From: Bog-473 sp963843365
GTDB lineage: Bacteria; Actinomycetota; Acidimicrobiia; Acidimicrobiales; RAAP-2
Assembly (NCBI GenBank): GCA_963843365.1
Contig: CAWJKG010000003.1
Coordinates: forward strand, 868,001 to 932,000
Direction of reading: 5' to 3'
DNA length: 64,000 nucleotides
Positions 33,004 through 42,947 of the stretch are shown piece by piece (position 1 is the stretch's first letter; each line of letters starts with the position of its first letter). A program made the translations under genes and the position numbers. The notes beneath the pieces were generated by a model. The model saw only the letters and a list, made by a program, of their open reading frames with translations. It had not been told where the DNA came from and searched no databases.

Positions 33004-33726
33004 ATGGAGAAGCTGATGTACCTCACGTGGCTCGGTGAGAAGAGCACCCGGGCGCAGGTGGCCGAGGTGCTGCTGGGCCAGGTGCGGGAAGAACTGCTCG
33101 CACTGGGGCCCCGCGCCTTGACCATCGACGTCTGGGACCCCGAGAGCGACATTCCCGCTCCCGTGCCCACCCCCGAGGGGGAGACACCTCTGCACGGCCT
33201 GGTCTCGCTGTGGGTGGATTCCATTGAGCAGCGGGCCCCCTTCGAGAAGGTCCTCCAGGCCGCCGCCGTTCGACTGGCCGGCTATTCAGTGGTCGAGTCG
33301 CTCTACCGGGACTACGGCGGGAACCAGTGGGCGGAGCCCCGCTCCTGGCCCGACGGGGTCCGGTCGCCGGGCGTGCTGACGGTGGCTCTCCTGCAACAGC
33401 ACCCGGATCAGACCTTCGACGAGTGGATCACTCGTTGGCACACGCGGATCTCACCCATCACGGAGCAGATCCAGCCGCGTACGCGGTACGTGCGCAACGC
33501 GGTGTTCAGGCCGATCACCGAGGATGCTCCCAGGCTGGCGGGGATCGTGGAGGAGGCCTGGCCCACGCTGGAGCATGTGACCGACCCGATGCTCTTCTAT
33601 TGCGCGGACGGAGACCCCGAGCGGATGAATGCGAATGTCACCCAGATGATCGAGGAGATCACCGCCTTCGTCGACCTGAGCACCTTGCGCAGTGTCACCA
33701 TGAGCGAATGGATACTGAAGTCATGA
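33004..33726 (+). CDS. EthD-domain-like protein
   Basis: 240 residues, with GAGGAGGGG before ATG 33004. Two ferredoxin-like halves are seen: MEKLMYLTWLGEKSTRAQVA... and FDEWITRWHTRISPITEQIQ, PRTRYVRNAVFRPITEDAP, then FVDLSTLRSVTMSEWILKS. The W-x3-H and late F-x-D pattern suggests the dimeric alpha/beta-barrel EthD fold found beside P450 and SDR genes in catabolic clusters. The exact reaction is unknown. Confidence 0.7.
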   Translation: MEKLMYLTWLGEKSTRAQVAEVLLGQVREELLALGPRALTIDVWDPESDIPAPVPTPEGETPLHGLVSLWVDSIEQRAPFEKVLQAAAVRLAGYSVVESLYRDYGGNQWAEPRSWPDGVRSPGVLTVALLQQHPDQTFDEWITRWHTRISPITEQIQPRTRYVRNAVFRPITEDAPRLAGIVEEAWPTLEHVTDPMLFYCADGDPERMNANVTQMIEEITAFVDLSTLRSVTMSEWILKS

Positions 33727-34187
33727 CACAGAAGTGGAGTCGACAGGAACTCGAGCAGGCGCACCAGCACTACATGGACACCGCTGCCCGATGTGCGGCC
33801 AGCGGTGAGTGGAGGGACTGGGCCGATCTGTTCACTGATGATGCGGTGTATCTCGAGCACGTGTTCGGGACCTTCCGCGGTCCCGACGAGATTCACGACT
33901 GGATCGCCCCGCTCATGGCGGAATGGCCGAACCGGGACATGACCTCGTTCCCGCACGCATGGTGCGTGTGCGACGAGGAGCGCGGGTGGTGGGTGTGCCG
34001 CATTGAGAACCGCATGAAGGATCCCGGTGACGGATCGGTGCACCAGGCGCACAACATCACAGTGCTGCACTACGCCGGCAACATGAAATTCTCCTACGAG
34101 GAGGACGCATACAACCCCGCCGCCTTTGGGCCGATGATCCAGGCATGGACCGAGGCCTACGTCGCCCACGGGGGGACCCCCGGGTGA
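33723..34187 (+). CDS. NTF2/SnoaL-like protein
   Basis: 154 residues from ATG 33723, overlapping the EthD stop (ATGA). HQHYMDTAARCAASGEWRDW then ADLFTDDAVYLEHVFGTFRG is the N-terminal helix and first strands of the NTF2-like cone fold (F-T-D-D-A-V-Y motif). PNRDMTSFPHAWCVCDEERG and NITVLHYAGNMKFSYEEDAY follow. Related proteins are isomerases, hydratases or binding proteins; no catalytic assignment can be made. Confidence 0.75.
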   Translation: MTQKWSRQELEQAHQHYMDTAARCAASGEWRDWADLFTDDAVYLEHVFGTFRGPDEIHDWIAPLMAEWPNRDMTSFPHAWCVCDEERGWWVCRIENRMKDPGDGSVHQAHNITVLHYAGNMKFSYEEDAYNPAAFGPMIQAWTEAYVAHGGTPG

Positions 34188-34236
34188 GCGTCGCGGCGAG
34201 GGCGCGGCCGGTGGCGACGAGGCTCCGACCCGACTG

Positions 34237-34675
34237 ATGCCGTACCGGCCCATGGACGAGCAGGAGGTGCGTGCATTCCTGACCGCGCTGCCCGCCGCGT
34301 ACCGGCAAACTGGCGACCGTGCGCCCCGGCGGACAGCCTCATCTCGCGCCCGTCTGGTACGACGTCGACGACGACGGGTCGCTGGTCTTCAACACGGGAG
34401 AGTCCACCGTGAAGGGGAGGAATATGCGTCACGATCCGAGGGTGTCCTTGTGCGTCGACGACGATCGGCCGCCCTTCAGCTTCGTCGTGGTGGAGGGGGT
34501 CGCCGAGATCAGCGGCGACCTCAGGGAGGTGCGTCGCTGGGCCGGTCGCCTCGGCGGGCGGTACATGGGCGCGGGGCGCGCCAAGGAGTACGAGGAGCGC
34601 AACGGCGTGCCGGGCGAGCTCTTGGTGCGGGTGCGACCGGCGCGGATCATCTCGGCTCTCGACCTGGCCGACTGA
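34237..34675 (+). CDS. PPOX-class flavin/F420-dependent protein, one frameshift
   Basis: ATG 34237 opens MPYRPMDEQEVRAFLTALPA. After a one-base break near 34300 the sequence continues LATVRPGGQPHLAPVWYDVD, FNTGESTVKGRNMRHDPRVS and VVVEGVAEISGDLREVRRWA. That is the split-barrel fold of pyridoxamine-phosphate-oxidase-like F420/FMN proteins, with the L-A-T-V-x-P-x-G-x-P-H-x-x-P-V-W signature. About 145 residues once joined. Role: probably a reductase or cofactor-binding enzyme of the neighbouring catabolic genes. Confidence 0.82.
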
Positions 34676-34759
34676 CGCCATTCAGGCGGGTCGCCGAGTC
34701 GCCTGCGCTCGAACGGGTGACGGACCCAGCCAGGCCCCGGCCGACCCGGACGAAGGCGT

Positions 34760-36361
34760 TCAGGTGGCGGCGCCGGCTCCCGCTCCCGCTCCGGCCAGAA
34801 CGGCCGGCGTCAGATGGGGCAGCGGGGCCCGACGGCGAACTCGGTAGAGGCTGAGCGGCGTGATGGCGATCGCGAGCAGCATCGCGACGAGGAGCAGATC
34901 GGTCAGTGCGAACGTGTGAAGCATCCGCATGTACACCCCGTGCACCGTCGTCATGCCCACGAAGGCCCAGAGCGTGCTGACGACGATCGACGCCTTCCGA
35001 AGCCCGCCGACCGCGGCGGGCGCGATGACGATGATGCCCCAGGTGACGTACCAGGACCACACAATAGGTCCGAGCAGTGCCAGCACCACGAGGGTCAGGC
35101 CCAGGCATCGGACGACGCCGTCTTGGGGCGAGCGGAGCAGCTGCCGGTACCCGAAATAGACGGCGACGAGGAGCCCCAGGACCATGAAGATCGGACGGGC
35201 CGTCAGGGTGGAGATCGGAAGCTGCACGACGTGGCTGACGATGGAGACCGACCGGGCGACGAGGTTGATCGGCGTGACACCGGTGAAGGAGGCGTCGGCT
35301 GTCGATGTGGTGCGGACCCAACCCCAGCCGGTGCCGGACACAAGTGAGACGACTTCGAGGGTCGCCAGCGCGATCAGACCTGCTCCCGCCGTGTGGCCGA
35401 TGCGGCGGCGGACCGACGCCTCTCTGCCCGCCCAGACCCAACCGAGGAAGAGCACGCCGAGGAGCGCGGGAGATTTCACCCCGGCGGCCAGCGCGCAGAG
35501 AATCACTCCGGGAACGGTGCCGAAGCGTTTGGCCACGGCCAGTCCCGCCATCAGCAGCCCGATCATCAGTGCGTCGTTGTGCGCACCCCCGATCAGGGAC
35601 AACAAGACGAGGGGGGAACCGGCCCCGATGAGGACGGCATGGGCCGGGTCATGTTTGAGCGCCCGGGCCAATGTCGGCGTGGCGGCGATGGCCATGGCGA
35701 TGCCGGCCACCTCGAGGAGGCGGAGCAGGACGAGGTCAGGCAGGATCTGGTGACCGGACGCCTGATCGAGCAGGCCGTCGACGCTCAGGAATGTCGGACC
35801 GTAAGGCGACTCCGACCCCGACCACACGGTGTCCGCCATCTGGTTGAATGCCGTCGTCCCCAACACCTCTGGCCCGTAGGAGTAGGGATTGATGTGATGA
35901 CTCATCATCTCGCCCTGTGCCGAGTACGTATAGACGTCCCGGCTGAAGAGCGGCGGAGCGAGGAGGAGCGGGATCGCCCAGATCGCCACGACCAGCACGA
36001 CGCGCTTGACCGGGAATCCGCGGTGCTCGTTCAGGTGGCGGAGGAAGCCGAACCACACGCGAGTGAGAAGGATGAGTCCGCCGAAGACGAGCGCAAGGGC
36101 GGCGATGGTGGGCAGCGAGCTGTTGGAGCCGAACGAGCCGAACGGTCCTCCCGGCATGCCGAAGAACCATGCGCCCGCCAGGTGGGTTTCGAACGCCTGG
36201 CCTCCGAGGACCGCGCCAACCACGATTGCGGAGCTGCCGACGAGTCCAAGGAGCGCAGTGCGGAGGATGCTCAGCCGACGCGCGGGTTGCCCGGGCCCGT
36301 CGGCGACGACGTCCTGTGAGGGTATGGCGGTGGTGGTCGCGCTCGGGGACACGAGCTCCAT
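34760..36361 (-). CDS. Polyprenol-phosphate-mannose alpha-1,6-mannosyltransferase, MptB-like
   Basis: 533 residues from ATG 36359-36361, with at least eleven membrane helices. The first external loop has LFSRDVYTYSAQGEMMSHHI followed by NPY and, later, SPYGPTFLSVDGL. The R-D-V-Y-x-Y and S-P-Y-G-P motifs are those of GT-C MptA/MptB mannosyltransferases, which build the mannan core of actinobacterial lipoglycans. Other blocks are IGGAHNDALMIGLLMAGLAV and KSPALLGVLFLGWVW. The C-terminus is a run of Ala/Gly. Divergent from the YfhO-like gene. Confidence 0.85.
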   Translation of the reverse strand: MELVSPSATTTAIPSQDVVADGPGQPARRLSILRTALLGLVGSSAIVVGAVLGGQAFETHLAGAWFFGMPGGPFGSFGSNSSLPTIAALALVFGGLILLTRVWFGFLRHLNEHRGFPVKRVVLVVAIWAIPLLLAPPLFSRDVYTYSAQGEMMSHHINPYSYGPEVLGTTAFNQMADTVWSGSESPYGPTFLSVDGLLDQASGHQILPDLVLLRLLEVAGIAMAIAATPTLARALKHDPAHAVLIGAGSPLVLLSLIGGAHNDALMIGLLMAGLAVAKRFGTVPGVILCALAAGVKSPALLGVLFLGWVWAGREASVRRRIGHTAGAGLIALATLEVVSLVSGTGWGWVRTTSTADASFTGVTPINLVARSVSIVSHVVQLPISTLTARPIFMVLGLLVAVYFGYRQLLRSPQDGVVRCLGLTLVVLALLGPIVWSWYVTWGIIVIAPAAVGGLRKASIVVSTLWAFVGMTTVHGVYMRMLHTFALTDLLLVAMLLAIAITPLSLYRVRRRAPLPHLTPAVLAGAGAGAGAAT

Positions 36362-36752
36362 CGGGGATTCCTTACTTGAGCTCCCGGGGCATCTCCCCGC
36401 GGGAGCGAAAATCGTCATGAAACTGCAGTGATTCTGACACAGCTGGCGCCGATTTCGCGAGGTGTAGCGCCGTATTGGCAGGATTCTCAGGGAACTCACA
36501 GATTACAGCACGAGACTTCGCTTGTCACGCAGGTGAAATCTCACTGTTATCCGATTGGAAGGTGTCAGGTTCGCGCTGGTGCCCCGAAGCGCTTCTTGCC
36601 GCAGGACGGTCCGAGAGTTCTCGAAGACGGGGCGGGCGTGACCGCTGTGCAGGTTCATCGCCCCAATTGCTAGCTTGCGCCGATCGCGCTGCACGGGCCC
36701 GTCGGGGCTTCGGCGCAGAAGTCCAGGCACCCCGGAAGGCCCCCCTTCGCCA
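36362..36752. other. Divergent intergenic region, no gene seen
   Basis: It separates the two large envelope genes and must hold both promoters. It is visibly less GC-rich around 36470-36560 than its flanks. I see no convincing -35/-10 pair, no RNA gene and no array repeat. Two short open frames on the + strand have no start context or coding character. Confidence 0.5.
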
Positions 36753-39515
36753 GTGAACCGACTACGAGCACACCTTGGACCGCTGTGGCCCTACGCCGTC
36801 CTGATCGCCGTTCCTACCCTGGCCTTCGTGCTCCCGGATCTGCTCGGTGGCCACCTGCTGATCACAGGTGACAACCTCCAGCAGAACTACCCGCTTCACA
36901 TCCTTGTCGGCTCCATGCTCCGGCACGGCCAGCTGCCCTTCTGGAATCAATACATCTTCAGCGGGACACCGCTCATGGCCGACTTCAATGCCGGCGCCTT
37001 CTACCCCCTGATGGGCTTGTTCGTCGTCCTGCCCGACCGCGCCGCCTGGATCGCCACCGAGGCCATCCTGTTTTCGGGCATCGCGGTCAGCATGTACGTG
37101 TTCCTGCGTGCCCTGAAGCTGTCGACGGTCGCCTGCTTCCTCGCCGCCGCGACCTATGCCTTCGCGGGGCCGGTCTTGAGCCAGGTCAACCACGTGGACA
37201 TGACGGAGGGGTTCGTCGCCATTCCCTGGATGCTGCTCGCGGTCCATCACATCGTTCGCGACGGGCGCTGGCGCTGGTGCATTGTGCTCGGGATCGCCTA
37301 CGCGACCGTCATCCTGGCCGGCGCGCCGGAGGCGATGCTCGACGAAGCGCTTCTCATTGCCGCCTTCGCCGTCATGTCAGCCGGGCTCGACCGGCAGCGA
37401 TGGTGGCGAATCGTCAGCCGCTGCGGCGCGGGCGGGGCGTTGGCGCTGTCCCTCGCCGCGATTCAATGGCTTCCGGGTCTCGACGCCATTCGGAACTCAC
37501 AGCGGGGAAGTGGCGTGTTTGCGGCGGCAGGGAGTCTGCCCCGGCCGTACACCCTCTTCGGACTGGTTCCTTACCTCGACGGAGGGTACGGACATCTCGG
37601 CGAGGCGAGTTTCTTCGGCCAGTACAACCTCCCGGAGGTCGGCATCTATCTCGGCATTCTGCCGGTCGTCGCCATCATCACGCTGCTCAATCCACGCTGG
37701 CCGAGCCGGATTCTGCCCCGGGACCGGCTCACTTGGTACGTGGTGGGCGTCTTCGGTCTCCTGCTCGCGTTGGGATCGAACACGCCGCTGGAACATCTGT
37801 TCAACAGCCTCCCGCTCTACGGGCACCAGCGGCTTCAAAGCCGCAACATGATCACGGTGGCCACGGCGGTCTGCGTCCTCTTCGCGGGCTGGATCGACCG
37901 GACGGAATCGCCGAAGCTGCGGGGGTCCCTGACGCACTACGACCGGATCACGTCGTTCGTTCCCGCCGCGGTGGTGGCTGCGCTGGCCGTCTGGGCTCTC
38001 GTCTCACCTCGGACATTGGTGTGGCGGTTCGCGGGAGTGGCGCTGAGCCCGCGGTATGCAGGCACGGTCCGTGAAGCGACGGTGATCGCCCTCGCCTTCT
38101 GCGTCATGGCAGCCGTGCTGGTGTGGCTCCGGCCGCGTCTGGGAACACGGTCGTGGTCGTGGTTGGTCGCGGCCTTCGTCGTCGTCGACGTTGGGTTGAT
38201 GGCGGCCACCAGCCAGTTGACGGCCACACCGCCCAATGGCCTGCTGAGCGGGACCACGCCGATAGAGAAGCTGATGGCGGCGGAGCTGCCGCCTGGTGGC
38301 CGGCTGGTGAACTATGACCCTCAGACCTACGCGAGCTACCCGGGCAGCCCGCAGGGCGTGCCGGACCTGAACATCATCCCCGGCCTGCCGTCGATCTCGG
38401 GGTACGCGTCGATCGTCAACGGGAGCTACGAATCGACGACCCACACGCACGAGCAGGATGACCTCGATATCGGTGAACTCGCGACCGGGACGCTCGGGCG
38501 TCTCGACCTGAGAGAGGTCGTGACCGTGCCCCAGTACTTCCTCGTGCCGCTGCAGAGCATGCCGACCTCGTTCACCGAATTCACCCAGATCAACGAGCCG
38601 TTCGGCTCCGACCCCGTGCTCGCCCGCGGTTATGGCGCCGACTTCAACGACACGGCGTATCCGTTCGATCCGGGTCCTCGTCCCTCCCTCGCAGCAGGCC
38701 GCACGGCTTCATGGTTCTTTGGCGAGTCTCTCGTCCCCGCCAGCGCCAGCCTCGTGCTCGAACGTCCTGCGCCTCCCGGTACGACAGTCCGGTTCGGGGC
38801 ATTGCGGGCGGACGGATCCACCCGGTGGGGCGCCGTGCTCCCCGTCACCACGGCTGCGCGCACCGTGACGGGCGGGCTGTCGGGCGGCGAGGCGGTCGGA
38901 GTCTCGGTGCAGGTGTTGACCGGTTCGATCCCGCCACAGCGGGCGGTGATCTCGGTGGGGGGGCACCCCTATGAGCTTGCCGGATCGCTTTCCTCCGCGT
39001 TGGTGCCCGGACCCTGGCAGCTCGGCGGCTTCTCGCAGGGGTATGCCGTGTTCACCCTCCGCAAACCGCCAGAGCCGATCGTTGCGTCGACGGTGCATGG
39101 CCGTCGACTCCCCGTGCAGGTGCTGTCCAGCACGACCAAGTCGGAGGAGGTGCGCCTTAAGGCCACTGCGGCATCGACGCTGACCCGATCGGTCGCCTGG
39201 GATTCGGGATGGAGCGCAACCGTCTCGGTGAACGGGGGCCACGCACAGACCATTCCCGTGAACGATTTCGACCTCGTCCAGCAGGTCCGCCTGCCGGCCG
39301 GGGAGGACGTCGTGTCGTTCCACTACCGGCCGAAGCATCTCCTGTTGGCCAGCGTCCTCAGCATCGGGGCGGTCGTGTTCCTGCTGGTGCTGCTGGCCGT
39401 CGGACTGCTGCGCTGGCGCCGACGCAAGGAGCCGACTCCGGAGGCTTCCGGGCCGGAAGCCTCCGAGCAGCCCGAGAGCGGATCGCCGCGGCCACTGCCC
39501 GAAACCGTGGGCTGA
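36753..39515 (+). CDS. YfhO-like multipass membrane protein
   Basis: 920 residues from GTG 36753. About twelve membrane helices fill the first 510 residues, starting LWPYAVLIAVPTLAFVLPDL, with the external loop motif GDNLQQNYPLHILVGSMLRH then GQLPFWNQYIFSGTPLMADF characteristic of GT-C-fold YfhO proteins (G-D-x5-Y-P, P-L-W-N-x8-P). A large external beta-rich domain follows (about residues 520-880), then a final helix and a charged tail. YfhO proteins glycosylate teichoic acids or related envelope polymers; here an actinobacterial glycopolymer is likely. Confidence 0.82.
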   Translation: MNRLRAHLGPLWPYAVLIAVPTLAFVLPDLLGGHLLITGDNLQQNYPLHILVGSMLRHGQLPFWNQYIFSGTPLMADFNAGAFYPLMGLFVVLPDRAAWIATEAILFSGIAVSMYVFLRALKLSTVACFLAAATYAFAGPVLSQVNHVDMTEGFVAIPWMLLAVHHIVRDGRWRWCIVLGIAYATVILAGAPEAMLDEALLIAAFAVMSAGLDRQRWWRIVSRCGAGGALALSLAAIQWLPGLDAIRNSQRGSGVFAAAGSLPRPYTLFGLVPYLDGGYGHLGEASFFGQYNLPEVGIYLGILPVVAIITLLNPRWPSRILPRDRLTWYVVGVFGLLLALGSNTPLEHLFNSLPLYGHQRLQSRNMITVATAVCVLFAGWIDRTESPKLRGSLTHYDRITSFVPAAVVAALAVWALVSPRTLVWRFAGVALSPRYAGTVREATVIALAFCVMAAVLVWLRPRLGTRSWSWLVAAFVVVDVGLMAATSQLTATPPNGLLSGTTPIEKLMAAELPPGGRLVNYDPQTYASYPGSPQGVPDLNIIPGLPSISGYASIVNGSYESTTHTHEQDDLDIGELATGTLGRLDLREVVTVPQYFLVPLQSMPTSFTEFTQINEPFGSDPVLARGYGADFNDTAYPFDPGPRPSLAAGRTASWFFGESLVPASASLVLERPAPPGTTVRFGALRADGSTRWGAVLPVTTAARTVTGGLSGGEAVGVSVQVLTGSIPPQRAVISVGGHPYELAGSLSSALVPGPWQLGGFSQGYAVFTLRKPPEPIVASTVHGRRLPVQVLSSTTKSEEVRLKATAASTLTRSVAWDSGWSATVSVNGGHAQTIPVNDFDLVQQVRLPAGEDVVSFHYRPKHLLLASVLSIGAVVFLLVLLAVGLLRWRRRKEPTPEASGPEASEQPESGSPRPLPETVG

Positions 39516-39543
39516 ACGTCGCCCCGAGGCGAGATCCGCCGCC

Positions 39544-40515
39544 TCAGCAGAAGGGGTGGGCGAGGGTGAGGAGAAACTCGCCCTCGTCGGCGCCCCACAT
39601 GCCCTCGACGACGAAGCCGGCGTCGGAGAGCTCCCGTTCCACCCGTTCGGGCGTGAACTTCGCGCTGATCTCGGTCAGGAGATCCTCGCCCTCCTCGAAG
39701 CGGACCGTGATGCCGGCGGCCGCCAGTGACACCTCACTCGGCGTCTCGGCCCGCAACCGCATCTCTATCCACTGCTCCTCTTCGTTCCACACGGCGACGT
39801 GGCGGAACGCGTCAGGGTCGAAGTCGCCACCCAACTGCTCGTTCAGCACCAACAGGACATTGCGGTTGAAGTCTGCCGTCACACCGGCGGCGTCGTCGTA
39901 GGCGGCGACGAGCCGATTCCGGTCCTTGACGAGATCCGTTCCGATGAGCAGGGAATCATCGCTCGCCATAATGCAGTTCAGGTCGAAGAGGAAGCGAGCC
40001 CTCTGAGTCGGGTTCAAGTTGCCGATTGTCCCGCCCAAGAACGCGATCATCCGCCGGCCCTCGGACGGGATCTCCGCGAGATGCCGGTGAAAGTCCCCGA
40101 TGACCACGTGGATGTCGAGCGAGGGGAACTCGTCGGCCAGACCTGCGGCGGCGCCGCGCAGGAACTCGTCGCTGACGTCAAACGGCACGTACCGCGAGAG
40201 CGAACCCAGTTCGTCGAGCGCGCCCAGCAGGACCCGCGTCTTCTCGCATGCCCCAGCGCCCAGCTCCACGAGCGTGTCCGCCTTCGACAGCTCGGCGATG
40301 GATCCGGCGTGCGCCTCGAGCAGGCCGCGTTCCGCTCTGGTGGGGTAATACTCCGGCAGCTGTGTGATGTCCTCGAACAGCTGGCTTCCCCGCTCGTCGT
40401 AGAACCACACGGGCGGTATGGACTTCTGCGCGGCCTGCAGTCCCTTGCGGGCGTCGGCGAGCATTTGGCTGTGCACCTCTTCCGGCGAGAGGTGGACGTC
40501 GATCGTGTACGCCAT
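39544..40515 (-). CDS. egtD: L-histidine N-alpha-methyltransferase (ergothioneine)
   Basis: 323 residues. LSPEEVHSQMLADARKGLQA, IPPVWFYDERGSQLFEDITQ, LPEYYPTRAERGLLEAH and VELGAGACEKTRVLLGAL are the diagnostic EgtD/DUF2260 blocks. FLGGTIGNLNPTQRARFLFD and LIGTDLVKDRNRLVAAYDDA follow. The enzyme trimethylates histidine to hercynine using SAM. It is downstream of egtB with only 3 bp between them, so both steps are made from one transcript. Confidence 0.95.
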   Translation of the reverse strand: MAYTIDVHLSPEEVHSQMLADARKGLQAAQKSIPPVWFYDERGSQLFEDITQLPEYYPTRAERGLLEAHAGSIAELSKADTLVELGAGACEKTRVLLGALDELGSLSRYVPFDVSDEFLRGAAAGLADEFPSLDIHVVIGDFHRHLAEIPSEGRRMIAFLGGTIGNLNPTQRARFLFDLNCIMASDDSLLIGTDLVKDRNRLVAAYDDAAGVTADFNRNVLLVLNEQLGGDFDPDAFRHVAVWNEEEQWIEMRLRAETPSEVSLAAAGITVRFEEGEDLLTEISAKFTPERVERELSDAGFVVEGMWGADEGEFLLTLAHPFC

Positions 40516-40518
40516 GGC

Positions 40519-41792
40519 TCAGGGATCGCGGGCCAACCGCAGCCCGCCGAAGGCCCAGCGGGCCCCGGGGGGAAGAAGTTGCGATAGGTCGGGCGCACAT
40601 GGCCCGCCGGCGTGGCGCAGCATCCACCGCGTAGCACGTATTGGCTCACCATGAACTTGCCGTTGTACTCGCCGACTGCACCGGGCGCAGCCCGGAAGCC
40701 GGGATAGGGCGAGTAGGCGCTGGACGTCCATTCCCACGTATTGCCGAAAATCCCATTCGTCGCGATCGCGGGCCGGGGGTGTGGTGCGCCGGTTGTCAGC
40801 ACGTCGTCGCGCAGGAAGTTGTCGCCTTCCCCGTCCGTCAGGGCGATCGTCTCCCACTCCGACTCCGTCGGCAGTCGCATGCCGGTCCAATGGGCGAAGG
40901 CGTCTGCCTCGTAGTAGCTGATGTGGCATACGGGCTCGTTCGGGTCGACCGGACGGGCGCCCGCCAGGGTGAATTGGATCCAGCGCTCAGGATCGTCGGG
41001 GTCGCGTGACCAATACAGGGGGCTCTCCCATCCCCGTGCGTTGACGACCGCCCATCCGTCGGAGAGCCAGAACTCGGGCCTGCTGTAGCCGTCATCCTCC
41101 ATGAAGGAGAGCCATTCGCCGCAGGTGACAGGTCGATCGGCGAGTCCGAAGGGCGTCAGCTGCACAGTGTGCACGGGGTATTCGTTGTCGAAACCGAACC
41201 CGTTGCCGCGGTGTCCGATTGTGACTGGCCCGCCGTCGTGCTCGAGCCAGCCTGCCTTGGGCGGCGCCGCGGTCGCCGGCGCTCCCGTGTCCTCGAGGTA
41301 GGCAGGGTGCAGTGGGTTGCGGGACAGCACGTGCTTGATGTCCATGAGGAGCAACTCTTGATGTTGCTGCTCATGATGCAGACCCAACGTGATGAGGTCG
41401 GCGAGGCCGGGCTGATCGGGGTGACGCAGGAGGCCCTCCATCGCGTCGTCGACGAACGCACGATAGCGGGCGACGTCTTCGATGCCGGGACGGGAAAGAA
41501 GGCCGCGTTCCGCCCGGGGGTGACGGGCGCCGACCGCCTCGTAATACGAGTTGAAGATGTAGGCAAAGGCGTCGTCGAAGGAGCGGTAGCCCGAGGCGTA
41601 CTCACCGAGGATGAAGGTCTCGAAAAACCACGTCACGTGGGCTCGGTGCCACTTCGTGGGACTGACGTCAGGCATGCTCTGCACCGTCTGGTCCTCGGCA
41701 CTCAAGACCGACGCCAGCCGCTCGGTCGTGGCCCGGACGGCGGCGTAGGGGCCGGAGAAATCGGACGGCGTGCCCTGACCGGTCTTCTCCAT
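40519..41792 (-). CDS. egtB: Hercynine oxygenase EgtB, frameshift near the C-terminus
   Basis: From ATG 41790-41792. The N-terminal DinB-like domain has PTKWHRAHVTWFFETFILGE and the iron site LGLHHEQQHQELLLMDIKH (H-x3-H-x-E). The C-terminal FGE-sulfatase domain runs GNGFGFDNEYPVHTVQLTPF, PVCHISYYEADAFAHWTGMR, LPTESEWETIA, GNTWEWTSSAYSPYPGFRAA and LRGGCCATPAGHVRPTYRNF. A G/C run near 40565-40572 breaks the frame. One base moved gives the usual ending PGARWAFGGLRLARD and a TGA at 40519-40521. It forms the C-S bond of ergothioneine from hercynine and a thiol donor. egtA, egtC and egtE are not in this window. Confidence 0.93.
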
Positions 41793-42035
41793 GATCCGTC
41801 CCTTCGCCACCCCACCCGGAGCAGTTGCACACGCTGGTCGTACGGTTCCGGTCACCCTACCCAGATGTCCCCGTGCCATGACGCGCTGGGCCGGGTTTTT
41901 GCCCAAAAGCCAGGTCGCAGCCTGCCGTCGGGCGGGCGGGAGTGCGGTTCCGTGCGAGTGGCCGTCCCGGAGGTTGTGTGCCCCAGAGCCGGGGTGGTAT
42001 CCGGGGGCGAGACTCCGCCTATCCGGACCGGGGGT

Positions 42036-42947
42036 TCAGGCCAGCACCTTTCGGCGGAAGTTCCGCAGACCGAGCGTCAGGAATATGACGCTGAAGGCGA
42101 CGATGGCCGGGTAGATGATGTAGAGGTGCATGTGTGCCGCGTCGGTGAAGGCGGCACGCATGCCGTCGTTGATGTAGATCAGCGGATTGACGAGGACGAT
42201 GATCTGCAGCCAGTGGATCGGACCGACCTTCACCGGCGCCAGCCGCGTCCACTGGTAGTAGGTGCCGCCGAGAAACGTGATGGGCAACACGATGAAGCCG
42301 AACATCAGGCCGAGATTGCGGGGCTCGAAAGAGGTTCCGAGGAGCAGACCGAGCGACGCCATGCAGACGCAGGACAGCGGGACGAGCGTCACGATGAGGA
42401 GCCAGTGCAGGTTGATGTGGGCCTCCACGCCGGCTGCATGGACCACCGAGGCGATCGGGAGGACGATGACGGCCGAGATCAGCCCTTGGGCCCCGCCCGA
42501 GATCACCTTGGAGATGGCGACCAACCAAATGGGGCAAGGGGCCTGCACCCGATCCTCGATCTCGCGGGTGAACCCGAACTCCTGGGCCAGAGGCATCGCA
42601 ACGGCCTGAATGCCCTGGAACATGATGGAGAGGCCGACGACCCCCGGCACGAGGACCGTGGCGAACGAGGACTCGGCGCCGGGGACGCCGCTGGCGCCGC
42701 CGATGCCCTGGCCGATCTTGGGGAAGACGTAGAGGAAGACGAAGCACAGGAGGAAGGGCTGCACCAGGGTGCGGATCGTGAACTCGATCTTGTGCTTCCA
42801 CAGGACGACCAGATCCCGCTGAATGAGCGCGCGCAAGGAGGTTCGGCTGGCGGCGGCTGCCGAACGGGTCGGCCTCAGCTCCACCCGGTGGGTGCCCGGG
42901 GGTCCGAACGTGGGGGTGGCGAGGGCCTCGGAGGTCGTGGCGGCCAT
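42036..42947 (-). CDS. ABC-2 type exporter permease (daunorubicin-resistance DrrB-like)
   Basis: 303 residues, six membrane helices. LRALIQRDLVVLWKHKIEFT, then IRTLVQPFLLCFVFLYVFPK, is the N-terminal signature. GVVGLSIMFQGIQAVAMPLA and REIEDRVQAPCPIWLVAISK form the elbow helix region (E-x-R-x3-P). A polar cytosolic N-terminus of about 40 residues precedes it. It overlaps the ATPase stop (ATGA). Together they should export a drug or lipid-like substrate under PadR control. Confidence 0.88.
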   Translation of the reverse strand: MAATTSEALATPTFGPPGTHRVELRPTRSAAAASRTSLRALIQRDLVVLWKHKIEFTIRTLVQPFLLCFVFLYVFPKIGQGIGGASGVPGAESSFATVLVPGVVGLSIMFQGIQAVAMPLAQEFGFTREIEDRVQAPCPIWLVAISKVISGGAQGLISAVIVLPIASVVHAAGVEAHINLHWLLIVTLVPLSCVCMASLGLLLGTSFEPRNLGLMFGFIVLPITFLGGTYYQWTRLAPVKVGPIHWLQIIVLVNPLIYINDGMRAAFTDAAHMHLYIIYPAIVAFSVIFLTLGLRNFRRKVLA